A DNA stretch of 51,602 nucleotides, taken from contig NZ_JAFBFH010000034.1 of NCBI RefSeq assembly GCF_016909185.1, positions 1 through 51,602 on the forward strand. The letters are read 5' to 3'. A model generated the notes under the pieces. The model had not been told where the DNA came from. It saw only the letters and a program-made list of their open reading frames with translations, and did no database searches. The DNA is from Siminovitchia thermophila. GTDB taxonomy: Bacteria; Bacillota; Bacilli; Bacillales; Bacillaceae_C. How positions within the stretch are numbered: position 1 is the first letter of the stretch; each line of letters opens with the position of its first letter. Positions 51,148 through 51,602 of this stretch are shown piece by piece. The translations under genes and the position numbers were made by a program.

Positions 51148-51169
51148 TAATACGCACCCGTACGTATTA
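51148..51169 (+). promoter_or_regulatory. Dyad TAATACG-N8-CGTATTA before the DUF3784 gene
   Basis: TAATACG at 51148-51154 and CGTATTA at 51163-51169 form a perfect 7-bp inverted repeat 30 bases before the start codon, a plausible operator for an unknown regulator. Confidence 0.4.
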
Positions 51170-51199
51170 TTGGACACTTAACTTTTTGGAGGTGTTAAC

Positions 51200-51602
51200 A
51201 TGTTATTGTTAAGCATGGGTATTTTTTTATTTGCTGTTTTAGGTGTGTTTCTATTGAATGGAAAAGGAATGTTTCTTATTGCAGGATTTAATACACTATC
51301 AAAAAAGGAAAAAGCAGAGTACGATAAACTGGCGTTGAGTAAATTCTATGGAAAAACGTTGCTAGCTTTGTCAGTAAGCATGGTATTTTGGTTATTAAGC
51401 GACATATTACAAAACAATTTACTATTCATTATTGGTTTGATTTTATTTACAGGTATTATTATCTTTGGCTTAGTGTACTCTCGGTTTGGGGATCGATTTA
51501 AAAAAGGGGTTCTATGTCAAATGTTGGGGTGGAGTGAGATGGAATCTCACCCTACCCAACATGACTTCCAATTTTTTTATACTTATGTAAAAGAAGTATT
51601 CT
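51200..51602 (+). CDS. DUF3784-like membrane protein, partial at window edge
   Basis: ATG 51200 follows TTTTTGGAGGTG and reads open to the end of the window. Three membrane helices (about 2-17, 52-70 and 75-94) and the segment NGKGMFLIAGFNTLSKKEK between the first two match the DUF3784 family of small membrane proteins. The family normally ends shortly after the third helix, at about GDRFKK. Here the frame continues through an inverted repeat (51521-51562) as MLGWSEMESHPTQHDFQFFY. The tail may therefore come from an inserted repeat or a lost stop codon. Confidence 0.65.
   Translation, partial: MLLLSMGIFLFAVLGVFLLNGKGMFLIAGFNTLSKKEKAEYDKLALSKFYGKTLLALSVSMVFWLLSDILQNNLLFIIGLILFTGIIIFGLVYSRFGDRFKKGVLCQMLGWSEMESHPTQHDFQFFYTYVKEVF
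51521..51562. repeat. Imperfect inverted repeat near the window end
   Basis: ATGTTGGGGTGGAGTGAGAT at 51521-51540 pairs with ATCTCACCCTACCCAACAT at 51544-51562 with about three mismatches. Seven T follow at 51573-51579. It may be a terminator captured in the reading frame or the end of a mobile repeat. Confidence 0.55.

Overview
The window reads as chromosome of a spore-forming, low-GC member of the Bacillaceae. The evidence is a proline T-box ahead of proBA, a yitD/yitG-type sulfolactate cluster, a YlbC-like CAP protein, a Bce-type resistance module, a csoR-copZ-copA copper cluster, GGAGG-type ribosome binding sites, and many TTG/GTG starts. The genus cannot be fixed by eye. No rRNA, tRNA or CRISPR array was found.

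Positions 1-6200 hold housekeeping metabolism: a rhodanese domain, a MOSC protein, T-box-controlled proline synthesis (proB, proA), a branched-chain aminotransferase, a Mug-type DNA glycosylase and an ASCH protein. Positions 6680-10680 hold a cluster resembling the yit spore sulfolactate genes: a YitT-family membrane protein, a histidine phosphatase, phosphosulfolactate synthase and an MFS exporter. The usual ComB/YitC phosphatase is absent. A frameshifted gene follows at an A10 tract. Positions 10779-18248 hold a long pyruvate-kinase-like protein, then a carboxylate/CoA locus. A GntR repressor and a decayed HMG-CoA lyase pseudogene lie on the minus strand, facing a family III CoA-transferase, a DUF3311/SSS symporter pair and an MFS carrier. 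Two TTGTATACAA palindromes sit in the divergent promoters.

Positions 18249-24750 hold gene remnants, a 144-bp MITE-like element, a YbfB/YjiJ MFS protein, RlmN and the NAD(P)HX repair enzyme. Positions 23350-28039 hold a sigma-54 system: a RocR-like activator, a -24/-12 promoter, an Orn/Lys/Arg decarboxylase and an amino-acid permease. Positions 28498-31494 hold an acyl-CoA synthetase with an altered acyl pocket and a threonine/serine dehydratase. An accessory patch follows, with an iron-sulfur-protein-like remnant and a two-gene unit of a DUF4062 protein and an overlapping 55-residue basic protein. Positions 33703-36085 hold envelope proteins.

Positions 36813-41605 encode a complete Bce-type two-component/ABC module with a textbook regulator box. 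Positions 41660-45156 encode the copper cluster with four CsoR-like boxes and a 50-residue Met/His-tailed membrane peptide. Positions 45157-46620 are a graveyard of frameshifted genes. The right end carries a FmdA-type amidase with a CxxC/CxxC insert, a small membrane protein, ThiD, a truncated GNAT gene between direct repeats, a bacterial staygreen homologue, an unexplained GC-richer block and a DUF3784 protein running off the edge. The most notable items are the variant sulfolactate cluster, the DUF4062 pair, the staygreen gene, the W-to-G acyl-CoA synthetase and the HMG-CoA lyase pseudogene.
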